From the NCBI GenBank assembly GCA_024958715.1, contig JANWUS010000006.1:1-64000 (forward strand): 64,000 nucleotides of DNA, in the 5' to 3' direction. Positions 47,632-56,776 of the stretch are shown here, piece after piece. This DNA is from Cyanobium sp. FGCU52 (GTDB lineage: Bacteria; Cyanobacteriota; Cyanobacteriia; PCC-6307; Cyanobiaceae). How positions within the stretch are numbered: position 1 is the stretch's first letter; each line of letters starts with the position of its first letter. The notes beneath the pieces are model-generated. The model searched no databases, was not told the DNA's origin, and worked only from the letters and a program-made list of their open reading frames with translations. Made by a program: the position numbers and the translations under genes.

Positions 47632-48297
47632 ATGACCGCCACACCCGCCTCCGGCGCCCCGGTTCCAGTCCCCACCACGGTGGGCAGGGCCACCAACATC
47701 GTGTGGCATCACTCCACCGTGACCCGCGCGGCCCGGGCCCACCAGCGCGGCCACCGCAGCGCCATCCTCTGGTTCACGGGTCTGAGCGGCGCCGGCAAGA
47801 GCACCCTGGCCAATGCGGTGAATTCGGCCCTGTTCGAGCAGGGCCTGGCCTGCTACGTGCTTGACGGCGACAACATCCGCCATGGTCTCTGCAACGACCT
47901 GGGCTTCTCCGACGCCGACCGGGAGGAGAACATCCGGCGGATCGGCGAGGTGGCCAAGCTGTTCCTCGATGCCGGCGTGGTGGTGCTGACGGCCTTCGTC
48001 TCGCCGTTCCGTGCCGACCGCGAGCGGGCCCGGGCCCTGGTGGAACCCGGCGACTTCATCGAGATCCACTGCGCCGCCGATCTGGAGGTGTGCGAGAGCC
48101 GCGACACCAAGGGGCTCTACGCCAAGGCGCGGGCCGGCGAGATCAAGGAGTTCACCGGCATCTCCAGCCCCTATGAGGCACCGGAGAACCCGGAACTGCG
48201 GGTGGACACCGGCTCTGGAGATCTGGAGGCCTGCGTGGCCCAGGTGCTGGCCCACCTCGAGCAGGCGGGCATCATCCCGGCGCCGACGGACGTCTGA
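47632..48297 (+). CDS. cysC: Adenylyl-sulfate kinase
   Basis: Phosphorylates APS to PAPS for sulfate assimilation. The 221-residue protein has the P-loop G-L-S-G-A-G-K-S-T (residues 50-58), then V-L-D-G-D-N-I-R-H-G-L-C, the F-S-D-A-D-R-E-E-N-I-R-R-I-G-E motif and L-Y-A-K-A-R-A-G-E-I-K-E-F-T-G-I. The N-terminal extension contains the usual N-I-V-W-H. Its 3' end overlaps the convergent transporter gene by 26 bases. Confidence 0.95.
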   Translation: MTATPASGAPVPVPTTVGRATNIVWHHSTVTRAARAHQRGHRSAILWFTGLSGAGKSTLANAVNSALFEQGLACYVLDGDNIRHGLCNDLGFSDADREENIRRIGEVAKLFLDAGVVVLTAFVSPFRADRERARALVEPGDFIEIHCAADLEVCESRDTKGLYAKARAGEIKEFTGISSPYEAPENPELRVDTGSGDLEACVAQVLAHLEQAGIIPAPTDV

Positions 48298-49378
48298 GCA
48301 CCTCGCCTGTGACCTCGGCATCCCCGGCCCGCAGCCGCAGGGCCCAGGCATCGAGGAAGGTCTTGCCGCAGCTGGCGAGGGGCACGGCCAGCAGCAGGCC
48401 CAGCAGTTCCCCCAGCCCCATCAGGCTGCCCAGCCGGGCGCCGATCGGCAGGCTGATCAGCAACCAGGCGGGCTGAAGGCCCACGATGCTGCCCATCAGG
48501 CGGGGCTGGATCACCTGGTCCACCACCTGGCCCACGGTGATCGCGGTGACGAGCACCTCCAGCCCCGTGCGCGGATCCTCCAGGGCCAGCAGCACGCTCA
48601 CCAGCACGATCGTGAGGGCGCTGGCATAGGGAATCAGGGTGGTGAAGCCGATCGCCACGGCGAACAGCACGCCGTAGGGAATGCCCAGCAGGGTGAACAC
48701 CACCATCTGCAGGCCGCTGAGGATCAGGGCCAGCACCACCTGGCCGCCGAAGTAGCCGCGGAAGGTGCGGAACAGGGTGCCGGTGACCAGGGGGCGCACC
48801 GAAGCCGGCAGCCATTCGGCCAGCCCCGCGGCGATCCGTTCACCCCCCAGCAGCAGGAACACCGTGAGCACCAGCACGATCACCGCATTCACCGTGATGC
48901 CCACGGTGGCCCCGAGGATCCCGAGCACCTGCTGACTCATCTGGGTGACGAGCTTGCTGGTGCGGGTGATCAGTTCACTGCTCAGATCGCCGAAATCCGA
49001 GGGCAGGCCGCGCTGGGTCGCCCACTCCTGCAGCTGAGCCAGCAGGGTCTCCCCCTCCGCCAACCAGGTGGGCAGGGCGGTGACCAGATCGTCGAGCTGC
49101 TGCAGTAGCCGCGGCACCAGCCACAGCACCGCCAGCACCGTGAGCCCCAGACCGAAGCCCAGCACCAGCAGCAGGGCCAGGGGCCGTGGCATCCCCTGCT
49201 CGGTGAGCCAGCGGGTCGGGATGTCGAGCAGGAAGGCGATCAGCGCGGCCGTGAGGAACAGGGCCGGGAAGGGAGCGAGCGGCACCAGCAACTGGCGCAG
49301 CACCCAGAGGTTGAGCACCAGCAGCGGCAGGGCCAGGCTGAACCGCAGCCAGGGAGGCAGGACCAGCCGCTCGAGCAT
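48272..49378 (-). CDS. AI-2E/PerM family transporter
   Basis: This is a 368-residue polytopic protein with a hydrophobic N-terminal pair of helices, a long soluble loop (about residues 85-150), and a C-terminal group of helices with the typical Q-P-R-L-M-G-S-I-V-G-L and P-T-R-W-L motifs. The family exports diverse small molecules or ions; the name AI-2E does not imply autoinducer transport here. It converges with cysC. Confidence 0.87.
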   Translation of the reverse strand: MLERLVLPPWLRFSLALPLLVLNLWVLRQLLVPLAPFPALFLTAALIAFLLDIPTRWLTEQGMPRPLALLLVLGFGLGLTVLAVLWLVPRLLQQLDDLVTALPTWLAEGETLLAQLQEWATQRGLPSDFGDLSSELITRTSKLVTQMSQQVLGILGATVGITVNAVIVLVLTVFLLLGGERIAAGLAEWLPASVRPLVTGTLFRTFRGYFGGQVVLALILSGLQMVVFTLLGIPYGVLFAVAIGFTTLIPYASALTIVLVSVLLALEDPRTGLEVLVTAITVGQVVDQVIQPRLMGSIVGLQPAWLLISLPIGARLGSLMGLGELLGLLLAVPLASCGKTFLDAWALRLRAGDAEVTGEVLRRPSAPG

Positions 49379-49399
49379 GGGGCGAAGACCGGAAGGGAG

Positions 49400-50020
49400 T
49401 CAGGAACCGGGCTTCAGCTTGGCGGCCGCCGCGGAGGCCTGCCACCAGAAGCCCAGCCAGCAGGCGATGCCGAGGAACTTGAGCCCCTCCTCCACCAGCT
49501 GCACATCGTTGTAGCTCCAGGGAAGAAAATCCTGGATCTTGTCGAGCAGGATCGATCCGCCCAGCAGCGCCACCGCGGCCGGGAAGGTGGGACCCCCCAG
49601 CCACACCACCAGATCGCGGTAGCGGAACAGGATCAGCAGCGCAAAGATCGCGTAGGTGATGTAGAGGAAGTCGGCGCCGATGTACTTGTCGTGCAGCAGG
49701 AACATGTCGTCGAGGCAGAGCAGCAGCGAGAACACACCGCCGCACAGCAGCAGCTCCCGCACCCGTCGCCCGCCTGCGACCAGCCCCGAGAACACGCTGA
49801 AGAAGCACACCGTGGCGGCCGCCATCCAGAGCAGGTAGCCGAGATTGGAGATCAGGCCCACGGCCAGGGGCCGTTCGCAGGTCTGGGCCAGGTCGCGGAT
49901 CACCAGCTCCAGATCGTCGATGCCGGCGGCCCGGCTCAGAACCAGCGCGGCCACGTAGACCACCAGCGCCGGAACCACCGCATAACCCAGCAGACGGCCA
50001 AGGGGAGAGCGGAGGGGCAC
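49400..50020 (-). CDS. Polytopic membrane protein of unknown function
   Basis: This is a 206-residue protein with about six transmembrane segments, started at GTG 50020. A conserved-looking intramembrane stretch L-L-C-L-D-D-M-F-L-L-H-D-K-Y and a later E-E-G-L-K-F-L-G contain buried acidic and His residues, as seen in membrane hydrolases or metal sites, but I cannot name the family. It is the gene before the AI-2E transporter with a 21-base gap. Confidence 0.65.
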   Translation of the reverse strand: MPLRSPLGRLLGYAVVPALVVYVAALVLSRAAGIDDLELVIRDLAQTCERPLAVGLISNLGYLLWMAAATVCFFSVFSGLVAGGRRVRELLLCGGVFSLLLCLDDMFLLHDKYIGADFLYITYAIFALLILFRYRDLVVWLGGPTFPAAVALLGGSILLDKIQDFLPWSYNDVQLVEEGLKFLGIACWLGFWWQASAAAAKLKPGS

Positions 50021-50093
50021 GGGCAGGGGTCAGACCGCCCGGATCCTAGGGATGTCGTCTCGGACACACCACGGCAGCGGCGGCGGCCGGCCG

Positions 50094-50681
50094 TCAGGTG
50101 CCCATCCCGGCCAGGTAAGCGGCACTGCCAAGCTCCTGGAGCCGGGCGTCCTTGGCCACCACCTGATCGTGCAGGCCATCGGCATGGGCCTGCAACCTGG
50201 CGGCCAGGGCCGGATCGGCGATCGCCAGGATCCGCGCCGCCAGCAGGCCCGCATTCGTGCCGCCGCCGATCGCCACCGTGGCCACGGGAATGCCGGCCGG
50301 CATCTGCACGATCGAGTGCAGCGAGTCGACGCCGGAGAGGGCCCGGCTCTGCACCGGCACCCCGATCACCGGCAGGGTGGTGAGCGAGGCCACCATGCCC
50401 GGCAGGTGGGCGGCCCCACCGGCGCCGGCGATGATCACCCGCAGCCCCCGGTCGGCGGCGGCCCGGGCGAACGCCACCATCTCCAGCGGCGTGCGATGGG
50501 CCGAGAGCACCCGCACCTCGCTGGCCACGCCCAGCTCGGCCAGGATCCGCACCGCCGGCTCCATCGTGGGCAGGTCGGAGTCGCTGCCCATGATCACCGC
50601 CACGGCCACAGGAGCAGGGGCCTGGGCTCCGGCTGCGGAGGGGCCTGAGGAGGTGGCGGTCGCCGGGGGAACGTCGGCCAT
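50094..50681 (-). CDS. purE: N5-carboxyaminoimidazole ribonucleotide mutase
   Basis: Purine biosynthesis enzyme, 195 residues. Hallmarks are [17 protein letters not shown] and [10 protein letters not shown]. The first ~25 residues are an Ala/Pro-rich leader. It is divergent from nagA with a 29-base gap. Confidence 0.95.
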   Translation of the reverse strand: MADVPPATATSSGPSAAGAQAPAPVAVAVIMGSDSDLPTMEPAVRILAELGVASEVRVLSAHRTPLEMVAFARAAADRGLRVIIAGAGGAAHLPGMVASLTTLPVIGVPVQSRALSGVDSLHSIVQMPAGIPVATVAIGGGTNAGLLAARILAIADPALAARLQAHADGLHDQVVAKDARLQELGSAAYLAGMGT

Positions 50682-50710
50682 GGCGGCAGGGCACGGGCGT
50701 AGAGGATGGC

Positions 50711-51910
50711 ATGGTCATCCCCCCGCCGCCTGCTGCCGTGCGCTGGCTCCGCAACGTCCGCCTGCCCGAACCTGAACCCGGCAGCCACGGCAGCAGCCGG
50801 CGCTGGCGCGTGGGCGTGGGCGTGGGCGACAACGACCATGTCGCTGCGGTGGCCCCGATCCCCGCCGGCAGCCACGCCTCCGGCGAGGACTGGCGCGGCG
50901 ACTGGCTCTCGCCCGCGGGGGTGGATCTGCAGATCAACGGCGGGCTCGGCCTGGCCTTCCCCGAACTGGTGCCCGACGACCTGCCCCGGCTGCGGGAGCT
51001 GCTGGCCCTGCTCTGGGACGACGGAGTCGAGGCGATCTGCCCCACCCTGGTCACCTGTGCGGTGGCGCCACTGCGCCAGGCCCTCGAGGTGCTGGCGCTG
51101 GCCCGGGCGGAGCACCGCCCCGGGCGCTGCCGGCTGCTGGGCGCCCATCTGGAAGGGCCGTTCCTGGCGCCCGAGCGGCGGGGGGCCCATCCCCTCGAAC
51201 ACCTGGCGGCTCCGGACCCGGCGGCGCTCGAGCAGCGGATCGGCGGCTTCCGCGGCGGCCCGGAGGCCGATATCGCCCTGATGACCCTCGCTCCGGAACT
51301 GGAGGGGGCCAATGCCGTGATCGCCGCCCTGGGGGAGCGGAACGTGGTGGTGAGCCTGGGCCACAGCACCGCCGATGAAGCCCAGGCGGCCCAGGCCTAT
51401 GCCTCCGGGGTGGCGATGGTGACGCATGCCTTCAACGCCATGCCGGACATGCACCGGCGCGCCCCGGGCCCGGTGGCCGCGGCGGCCTTCCGCGGCGACG
51501 TGGCCCTGGGTCTGATCGCCGACGGCGTCCACGTGGCGCCCACCATGGCGGTGCTGCTGCAGCGGCTGGCCCCCGAGCAGGTGGTGATCGTCAGCGACGC
51601 CCTGGCGCCCTACGGCCTGGCGGAGGGGGTGCACCGCTGGGACCAGCGCCCCCTGATCGTGAAGGGCGGCAGCTGCCGGCTGGAGGACGGCACCCTGGCC
51701 GGCGTCACCCTGCCGCTGCTGGAAGGGGTGGTGCGGCTGGCCCGCTGGAGCGGCGCACCTGGGCGGGCCATCGCCGCGGCCACCGTGCTGCCGCGGCGCG
51801 TGCTGGGGGAACGGCGAGCCGTGCCCGACCTGCTGATCGGCCGCCCGCTGGGCGAGCTGCTGCGCTGGCACGAAGGCCCCGATGGCCTGCGCTGGCAGCG
51901 GGCGGCCTGA
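50711..51910 (+). CDS. nagA: N-acetylglucosamine-6-phosphate deacetylase
   Basis: Hydrolyses GlcNAc-6-P in amino-sugar recycling. The 399-residue amidohydrolase shows V-D-L-Q-I-N-G-G, the metal Glu in H-L-E-G-P-F, His in L-G-H-S-T-A and T-H-A-F-N-A-M, and the catalytic Asp in V-S-D-A-L. The start is ATG 50711. chlM follows after 44 bases. Confidence 0.92.
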   Translation: MVIPPPPAAVRWLRNVRLPEPEPGSHGSSRRWRVGVGVGDNDHVAAVAPIPAGSHASGEDWRGDWLSPAGVDLQINGGLGLAFPELVPDDLPRLRELLALLWDDGVEAICPTLVTCAVAPLRQALEVLALARAEHRPGRCRLLGAHLEGPFLAPERRGAHPLEHLAAPDPAALEQRIGGFRGGPEADIALMTLAPELEGANAVIAALGERNVVVSLGHSTADEAQAAQAYASGVAMVTHAFNAMPDMHRRAPGPVAAAAFRGDVALGLIADGVHVAPTMAVLLQRLAPEQVVIVSDALAPYGLAEGVHRWDQRPLIVKGGSCRLEDGTLAGVTLPLLEGVVRLARWSGAPGRAIAAATVLPRRVLGERRAVPDLLIGRPLGELLRWHEGPDGLRWQRAA

Positions 51911-51926
51911 GCCCCTGCCCCGCCCC

Positions 51927-51932
51927 TAGGAT
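51927..51932 (+). promoter_or_regulatory. Possible -10 element for chlM
   Basis: TAGGAT lies 22 bases before the chlM ATG and after the nagA stop, so chlM may have its own promoter. No -35 element is clear. Confidence 0.3.
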
Positions 51933-51954
51933 CCGCCGCATCCGTTCCGCCCCG

Positions 51955-52686
51955 ATGCCCGCCGACCTGCAGCCGTCCACCGCCGCGGCCGACTGCCCGA
52001 AGGCGGCCGAGAAGGCCGAGGTGAAGGGCTACTTCGAAACCACCGGCTTCGAGCGCTGGAAGCGCATCTACAGCGAGAGCGACGAGGTCAACAACGTTCA
52101 GCGCAATATCCGCATCGGCCACCAGAAGACGGTGGACGAGGTGCTGCGCTGGGTGCAGGAGCAGGGCGACCTGGCCGGCCGCAGCTTCTGCGACGCGGGC
52201 TGCGGTGTGGGCAGTCTGGCGATCCCCCTGGCGGCCATGGGCGCCGGCTCGGTGGAGGCCAGCGACCTCTCGGAAGCGATGGTGAGCGAGGCCGATCGCC
52301 GGGCCCGGGAGGCGGGCATCCCGGCGGAGCGGCTGCGCTTCAGCCCCTCCGATCTGGAAAGCCTTCAGGGACGGTTCGACACCGTGATCTGCCTGGATGT
52401 CTTCATCCACTACCCGCAGCCGGCGGCCGAGGAGATGGTGCGCCACCTGGCGGGCCTGGCCGAGCGCCACCTGATCGTGAGCTTCGCCCCTTACACCCCG
52501 CTACTGGCGATCCTGAAGGGGATCGGCCAGCTGTTCCCAGGCCCCAGCCGCACCACCCGCGCCTACACCCTCCGGGAGGAGGGGATCGTGGCCGCGGCGG
52601 CCGCCTGTGGCTTCCGGCCGGTGCGCCGCAGCCTCAACCAGGCCCCCTTCTACTTCTCCCGCCTGATCGCCTTCGAACGGGGCTGA
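51955..52686 (+). CDS. chlM: Magnesium-protoporphyrin IX methyltransferase
   Basis: Methylates Mg-protoporphyrin IX in chlorophyll synthesis, using SAM. The 243-residue protein reads V-K-G-Y-F-E-T-T-G-F-E-R-W near the start, a signature of ChlM/BchM, then the SAM site F-C-D-A-G-C-G-V-G-S-L and later F-A-P-Y-T-P. It converges with the RluA-like gene, eight bases apart. Confidence 0.95.
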   Translation: MPADLQPSTAAADCPKAAEKAEVKGYFETTGFERWKRIYSESDEVNNVQRNIRIGHQKTVDEVLRWVQEQGDLAGRSFCDAGCGVGSLAIPLAAMGAGSVEASDLSEAMVSEADRRAREAGIPAERLRFSPSDLESLQGRFDTVICLDVFIHYPQPAAEEMVRHLAGLAERHLIVSFAPYTPLLAILKGIGQLFPGPSRTTRAYTLREEGIVAAAAACGFRPVRRSLNQAPFYFSRLIAFERG

Positions 52687-52694
52687 GCGGCCCT

Positions 52695-53696
52695 TCAGCC
52701 ATCCCCGGGCCCCCGCAGCGGCGGCGGCAGCGGCGCCTCCAGCAGCAGCTCCCTCCCATGGGGCAGCGGCAGGCTGAGCCGGTGGGCATGCAGGCGATAG
52801 CCGCCCTCCCCGGGCAGGGCCTCGTCCCGGGCCAGGCCCCCGGGGAGATAGAGCGGATCGCCCAGCAGGGGGGCCCCGAAGGCGGCGGTGTGGATGCGGA
52901 TCTGGTGGGGGCGGCCGCTGGCGATGGCCACCTCCACCAGGGCGCCCTCCGGCCGGGACTCCAGCAGGGTGAGGGTGCTCAGGGCCGGCAGGGCGTACGG
53001 ATCGTCCGGTGCGGCCGCACACCAGAGGCGGCCCAGCAGCGGGTGCGCACGGCGCCCGATCGGCGTGCGGATCCGCACCGCTTCGCCGGGAGCCAGGCGC
53101 AGGTGGGAGGGGAGCGGAGCGGCAAGAGCGCGATACAGCTTGCGGCAGCTCCCCGCGCCCGCGCTGCCGTCGCCGCCGCGGCTCCCGGTGCTCTCGCGCA
53201 GCAGGGCGCTGAGCCAGGCCCGGGAGGCCGGCCGGCGGGCGCAGACCAGCAGACCGGAGGTGAAGCGGCCGAGGCGGTGCACCGGCCGCGGCAGACCTGC
53301 CGGATCACCGGCATGCCGCCGCTCCAGCAGGCGCAGCACGGTGTGCTCCAGCCAGCCGCCGGCGGGCAGGACGGGCAGGCCGGAGGGCTTGGCCAGCACC
53401 AGCAGGTCGCCGTCGTCGTGCAGGGGTTGGGGCAGGGCCGGCACGGCGCCCTCCCGCCAGGGGGGCCGATGCCAGGCCAGGCGATCCCCCGCCGCCAGCA
53501 CCGCGTCCTGCCGCAACGGCCGGCCATTGCGCTCGATCTCGCCGGCCTCCAGACGCCGCAGCCATACCGCCGGCGGCGAATGGTGATAGCGGCTGGCGTA
53601 GAAGACGGTGACCGGCACGCCGCCCGAGGAGGCATCGATGCGGTCGCGGTAGATCCAGCCGCCGTTGAGGGCGGGGGGGAGCCAGCCCTCGGCCAT
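52695..53696 (-). CDS. RluA-family pseudouridine synthase-like protein with altered active site
   Basis: This is a 333-residue protein with an S4-like N-terminal region (R-R-L-E-A-G-E-I-E-R-N-G) and a RluA core. In the usual H-R-L-D-x-x-T-S-G motif the catalytic Asp is Gly: it reads V-H-R-L-G-R-F-T-S-G-L-L-V, with G143 encoded at 53268-53270. The C-terminal G-R-P-H-Q-I-R-I-H motif is intact. Either it is inactive, uses another residue, or belongs to a divergent subfamily. The start is ATG 53696. Confidence 0.85.
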   Translation of the reverse strand: MAEGWLPPALNGGWIYRDRIDASSGGVPVTVFYASRYHHSPPAVWLRRLEAGEIERNGRPLRQDAVLAAGDRLAWHRPPWREGAVPALPQPLHDDGDLLVLAKPSGLPVLPAGGWLEHTVLRLLERRHAGDPAGLPRPVHRLGRFTSGLLVCARRPASRAWLSALLRESTGSRGGDGSAGAGSCRKLYRALAAPLPSHLRLAPGEAVRIRTPIGRRAHPLLGRLWCAAAPDDPYALPALSTLTLLESRPEGALVEVAIASGRPHQIRIHTAAFGAPLLGDPLYLPGGLARDEALPGEGGYRLHAHRLSLPLPHGRELLLEAPLPPPLRGPGDG

Positions 53697-53718
53697 CAAC
53701 CCACCAGGGTGGGAGGCG

Positions 53719-54192
53719 TCAGGTGCATCCCTGCACGGAGATGCGGTAACTGAACCCCAGGGCGGCGGGTTGGCTGCTGGAACCCACCCGGAAATTCATC
53801 AGCTTGGTGCGCTTGCCCGGAACGGCAGCAAACGGACCGAACATGCGGCCGCCACCCGGTTCGAAGGTGGGTGTTTCGTTGATCACCTGCAGGCTGGTGC
53901 CATCCGTGAAGCGCATGAAGCCCGCCACCGGGAAAGTGGCACGCTCGCTGGAGGCGGAGGTGAAGAAGAAGCGATAGCTGGTGAAGGGCTGGTCGACGAT
54001 GAAATCGGTGTTCCAGTTGGTTCGGCCCAGCAGGCGATCGGGCCCGATGCGCTTGGAGACCACCGGTTCACCACCGCCGCCGAGGGGCATCAGGAAGCGG
54101 CAGTTCGCCTGGGCCTCAGCCCGGGGTATCCCGATGGCGAACAGGGCAGCGGAGGCAGCAAGGGCTCCGGCGGCGGCAAACCTGATGGCCAT
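53719..54192 (-). CDS. Secreted protein of unknown function
   Basis: This is a 157-residue protein with a signal peptide (residues 1-29, ending A-R-A-E-A-Q-A). The mature part is beta-rich, with two Cys (near the start of the mature chain and at the penultimate residue) that could pair. I do not recognise the family. The ATG shares bases with the stop of the response regulator upstream (TGATG), suggesting coupling. Confidence 0.65.
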   Translation of the reverse strand: MAIRFAAAGALAASAALFAIGIPRAEAQANCRFLMPLGGGGEPVVSKRIGPDRLLGRTNWNTDFIVDQPFTSYRFFFTSASSERATFPVAGFMRFTDGTSLQVINETPTFEPGGGRMFGPFAAVPGKRTKLMNFRVGSSSQPAALGFSYRISVQGCT

Positions 54193-54989
54193 CACTCCAC
54201 CAGCCCGTGCTCGAGGGCGTAGCGCACCAGTTCGGTACGGCTGGAGGTGCCGGTCTTGATGAACAGCCGGCTCACGTACTTCTCCACGTTGCGGATCGAG
54301 GTTTCCAGCCGGCGGGCGATCTCCTTGTTCATCATCCCCTCGGCCACCAGCTGCAGCACCGAGGCCTCGCGGGGGGTGAAGTCGAGCTTGACGTCGGGCG
54401 CCGCCTTCTTGACGCCACCGGTGCCGAGCATCGAGCGGATCTCGGTGATCTGCTTGGCCATCGCCCCGATGTCGGCGTCGGCGAAGCGGGCCGCCTCCGC
54501 CAGCAGCCTCTCCTGGCGACGCACCACGTTGTTGACGCGGGCCACCAGCTCGTCGGGATCGAACGGCTTGGGGATGTAGTCGTCGGCGCCCGCCTGGAAG
54601 CCGGCGATGCGATCGGCTGTCATGCCCTTGGCGGTGAGGAAGATCACCGGCGTGCCCCCCAGCCGCTCATCGGCCCGCAGCCGCTTGAGCAGGCCGTAGC
54701 CGTCGCAGCGGGGCATCATCACGTCGGTGATCACCACATCGGGGATGAGCTCCTGGGCCACCGTCCAGCCCTCCTCGCCGTCGTTGGCGGTGGTGACCAC
54801 GAAGCCCTCGTCCTCGAGGTAGGCCTTTACGGCGGTGCGAAGACCCGGCTCGTCATCCACGAGCAGCAGGCGCACGGGCGGCTTGGGAGCCTCGACGGCC
54901 TCAAGGGCCGCATCGGAGGTGGCCGCTTCGGAGGTGGCCGCATCGGCGGCGGTGGAGCCGGCAGAGCCGGACCCGGGATCGGATGCCAT
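54192..54989 (-). CDS. rre1: NarL/LuxR-type response regulator, Rre1/Ycf29-like
   Basis: This is a 265-residue protein. A low-complexity N-terminus (1-37) precedes a receiver with D45/D46 and phospho-acceptor D89 in V-I-T-D-V-M-M-P, K in I-P-K-P-F and a LuxR HTH (L-T-P-R-E-like F-T-P-R-E-A-S-V-L-Q-L-V then M-N-K-E-I-A-R-R-L). This fits cyanobacterial Rre1 (plastid Ycf29), which controls heat and stress genes with the kinase Hik2 or Hik34; no kinase is nearby. A TAGATT box at 55001-54996 is close to the ATG. Confidence 0.82.
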   Translation of the reverse strand: MASDPGSGSAGSTAADAATSEAATSDAALEAVEAPKPPVRLLLVDDEPGLRTAVKAYLEDEGFVVTTANDGEEGWTVAQELIPDVVITDVMMPRCDGYGLLKRLRADERLGGTPVIFLTAKGMTADRIAGFQAGADDYIPKPFDPDELVARVNNVVRRQERLLAEAARFADADIGAMAKQITEIRSMLGTGGVKKAAPDVKLDFTPREASVLQLVAEGMMNKEIARRLETSIRNVEKYVSRLFIKTGTSSRTELVRYALEHGLVE

Positions 54990-55059
54990 GGGCGAAATCT
55001 ATCCACGATCAGCCGGTCGGCCAGCCCGTGGGGGCGGACTCCGGTCGATCAGCGGCTGA

Positions 55060-55599
55060 TCAGCGCCCCGGCAGGATCTGCGCGCGCTCCGGCAGGGTGC
55101 CGGGATAGCCGAGGCTGCGGGCCAGCGCCGAGAGGCCGGCCGGATCGCGCCCGGCCTGCTCGGGATGGCACACGGCCCACCAGATCAGGTGATCGAGACG
55201 GTTGGCGCTGGTGATCGGCCCGCCGGGATTGAGTTCCCGCATGAACACCTGCCCCCCCTGACCGGTGATGCGCATCGGGGCATCGGTGGAGCAGCGCACC
55301 CTGTCGGTGGCCACGAACACCTGATCGCGGCGCTCGTCCCACACCCGCACGCTCCAGAGCCCGGGAACGGCCGGATCGGGGGTGGCCCCGAACACGCCGA
55401 TCACCTGAGTCCCCTCGAGGCTCACCTTCTCCTGCAGCACCACCAGCCCGGGCGGCCGTGGCTTGCGGCTGTCCTCGGCCGGGGCGGCGGCGGGCGCCTG
55501 GGCCTGGGCGCGGACCAGCGCCGGCAGGGAGGCCGCCAGGGCCAGCACCAGCGGCAGCAGCCTCCTGGGCCGGAAGGTGAGTGTGGGAGGGATCAGCAT
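55060..55599 (-). CDS. Secreted protein of unknown function
   Basis: This is a 179-residue protein with an Arg-containing signal peptide (residues 1-31, L-V-L-A-L-A-A-S-L-P-A-L-V-R-A-Q-A). The mature domain has a single region with two Cys (V-R-C-S and A-V-C-H) and ends with a Pro/Gly tail. I do not recognise it. Its ATG is only six bases from the divergent desulfurase start. Confidence 0.6.
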   Translation of the reverse strand: MLIPPTLTFRPRRLLPLVLALAASLPALVRAQAQAPAAAPAEDSRKPRPPGLVVLQEKVSLEGTQVIGVFGATPDPAVPGLWSVRVWDERRDQVFVATDRVRCSTDAPMRITGQGGQVFMRELNPGGPITSANRLDHLIWWAVCHPEQAGRDPAGLSALARSLGYPGTLPERAQILPGR

Positions 55600-55605
55600 G
55601 CGGTC

Positions 55606-56748
55606 ATGCTGGCCTACCTCGACCACCACGCCACCACCCCTTGTGACGCCGCCGTTCTGGCGGCGATGGAACCCTGGTGGCGACAGCACTTCGCCAACCC
55701 CTCCAGTCGCCAGTACCGCCCCGGGCTGGAGGCCGCGGCGGCGGTGGAGCAGGCCCGGGGCCGGGTGGCGGCCGCCCTGGCGATGCCCCCGGAGTCGGTG
55801 GTGTTCACCAGCGGAGCCACGGAAGCCAGCAACCTGGCGCTGAAGGGTGTGGCGGAGGCCGCCCTCGAACGGGGGGATCCGCGGCGGGGCCTGGTGACCC
55901 TGGCCACCGAACACCGGGCCGTTCTCGACCCGCTGGCCTGGCTGGCCCGCCACGGCTTTCCGCTCACGGTGCTGCCGGTGGAACCCGACGGTCTGGTGGA
56001 TCCGGCCCGGCTGGAGGCTGCCCTTGGAGCCGACACCCTGCTGGTGTCGGTGATGGCGGCCAATAACGAGATCGGGGTGCTGCAGCCCCTGGAGACCATC
56101 GGTGCGCTCTGCCGCGCCAGGGGCATCCACTTCCACTGCGACGCCGCCCAGGCGGTGGGTCAGATCCCCCTCGAGCCCGCCGGCCTGGGCATCGACCTGC
56201 TCAGCCTGAGCGGCCACAAGCTCTACGGCCCCAAGGGCATCGGCGCCCTGGTGGTGGCGGAGGGGGTGCACCTGGCGCCCCAGATGCACGGCGGCGGCCA
56301 GGAGGGTGGGCGCCGGGCCGGCACCCTGGCGGTGCCGCTGATCGTGGGCCTGGGGGCGGCGATCCAGGGGGCCATGGCCGACCGGGACAGCCGCGCCGAG
56401 CGCCTGAGCGGTCTGCGGGAGCGGCTCTGGCACGACCTGGAGGTCCTGGGTGGGATCAGCCGCAACGGCCATGCCGGGCGCTGCCTGCCCCACAACCTCA
56501 ACGTCACGGTGGGCGGCGTGGATGGCGGTGAGCTGCACCGGCGCCTGCGGCGAAGGATCGCGGTGAGCAGCGGCTCGGCCTGCAGCCAGGGCAGTCCCTC
56601 CCACGTGCTGGCGGCCCTGGGGCGCAGTCGGGAGGAGGCCGCGGCCTCGATCCGCTTCGGCCTGGGGCGGGAGACCAGCGCGGCGGAGATCGAGACGGCC
56701 GTGGCGGCGGTGGCGGAGACGCTGGCCGAGATCCGCCGCCCTGCCTAA
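55606..56748 (+). CDS. Cysteine desulfurase (NifS/IscS class)
   Basis: Releases sulfur from cysteine for Fe-S clusters and thiocofactors. The 380-residue PLP enzyme has A-T-E-H-R-A-V-L, D-A-A-Q-A-V-G-Q, the PLP lysine in L-S-G-H-K-L-Y-G-P-K-G and the active Cys in S-S-G-S-A-C-S-Q-G. The start MLAYLDHHATTP is canonical. It is head-to-head with a secreted protein gene, six bases between start codons. Confidence 0.93.
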   Translation: MLAYLDHHATTPCDAAVLAAMEPWWRQHFANPSSRQYRPGLEAAAAVEQARGRVAAALAMPPESVVFTSGATEASNLALKGVAEAALERGDPRRGLVTLATEHRAVLDPLAWLARHGFPLTVLPVEPDGLVDPARLEAALGADTLLVSVMAANNEIGVLQPLETIGALCRARGIHFHCDAAQAVGQIPLEPAGLGIDLLSLSGHKLYGPKGIGALVVAEGVHLAPQMHGGGQEGGRRAGTLAVPLIVGLGAAIQGAMADRDSRAERLSGLRERLWHDLEVLGGISRNGHAGRCLPHNLNVTVGGVDGGELHRRLRRRIAVSSGSACSQGSPSHVLAALGRSREEAAASIRFGLGRETSAAEIETAVAAVAETLAEIRRPA

Positions 56749-56776
56749 CTTTCGGACCAGCGGGGGCCACGAGGTC

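Noticed and set aside
50594-51871. Long minus-strand frame over nagA
   Set aside because: It is antisense to nagA, which has all amidohydrolase motifs. Repetitive His/Gln/Gly translation.
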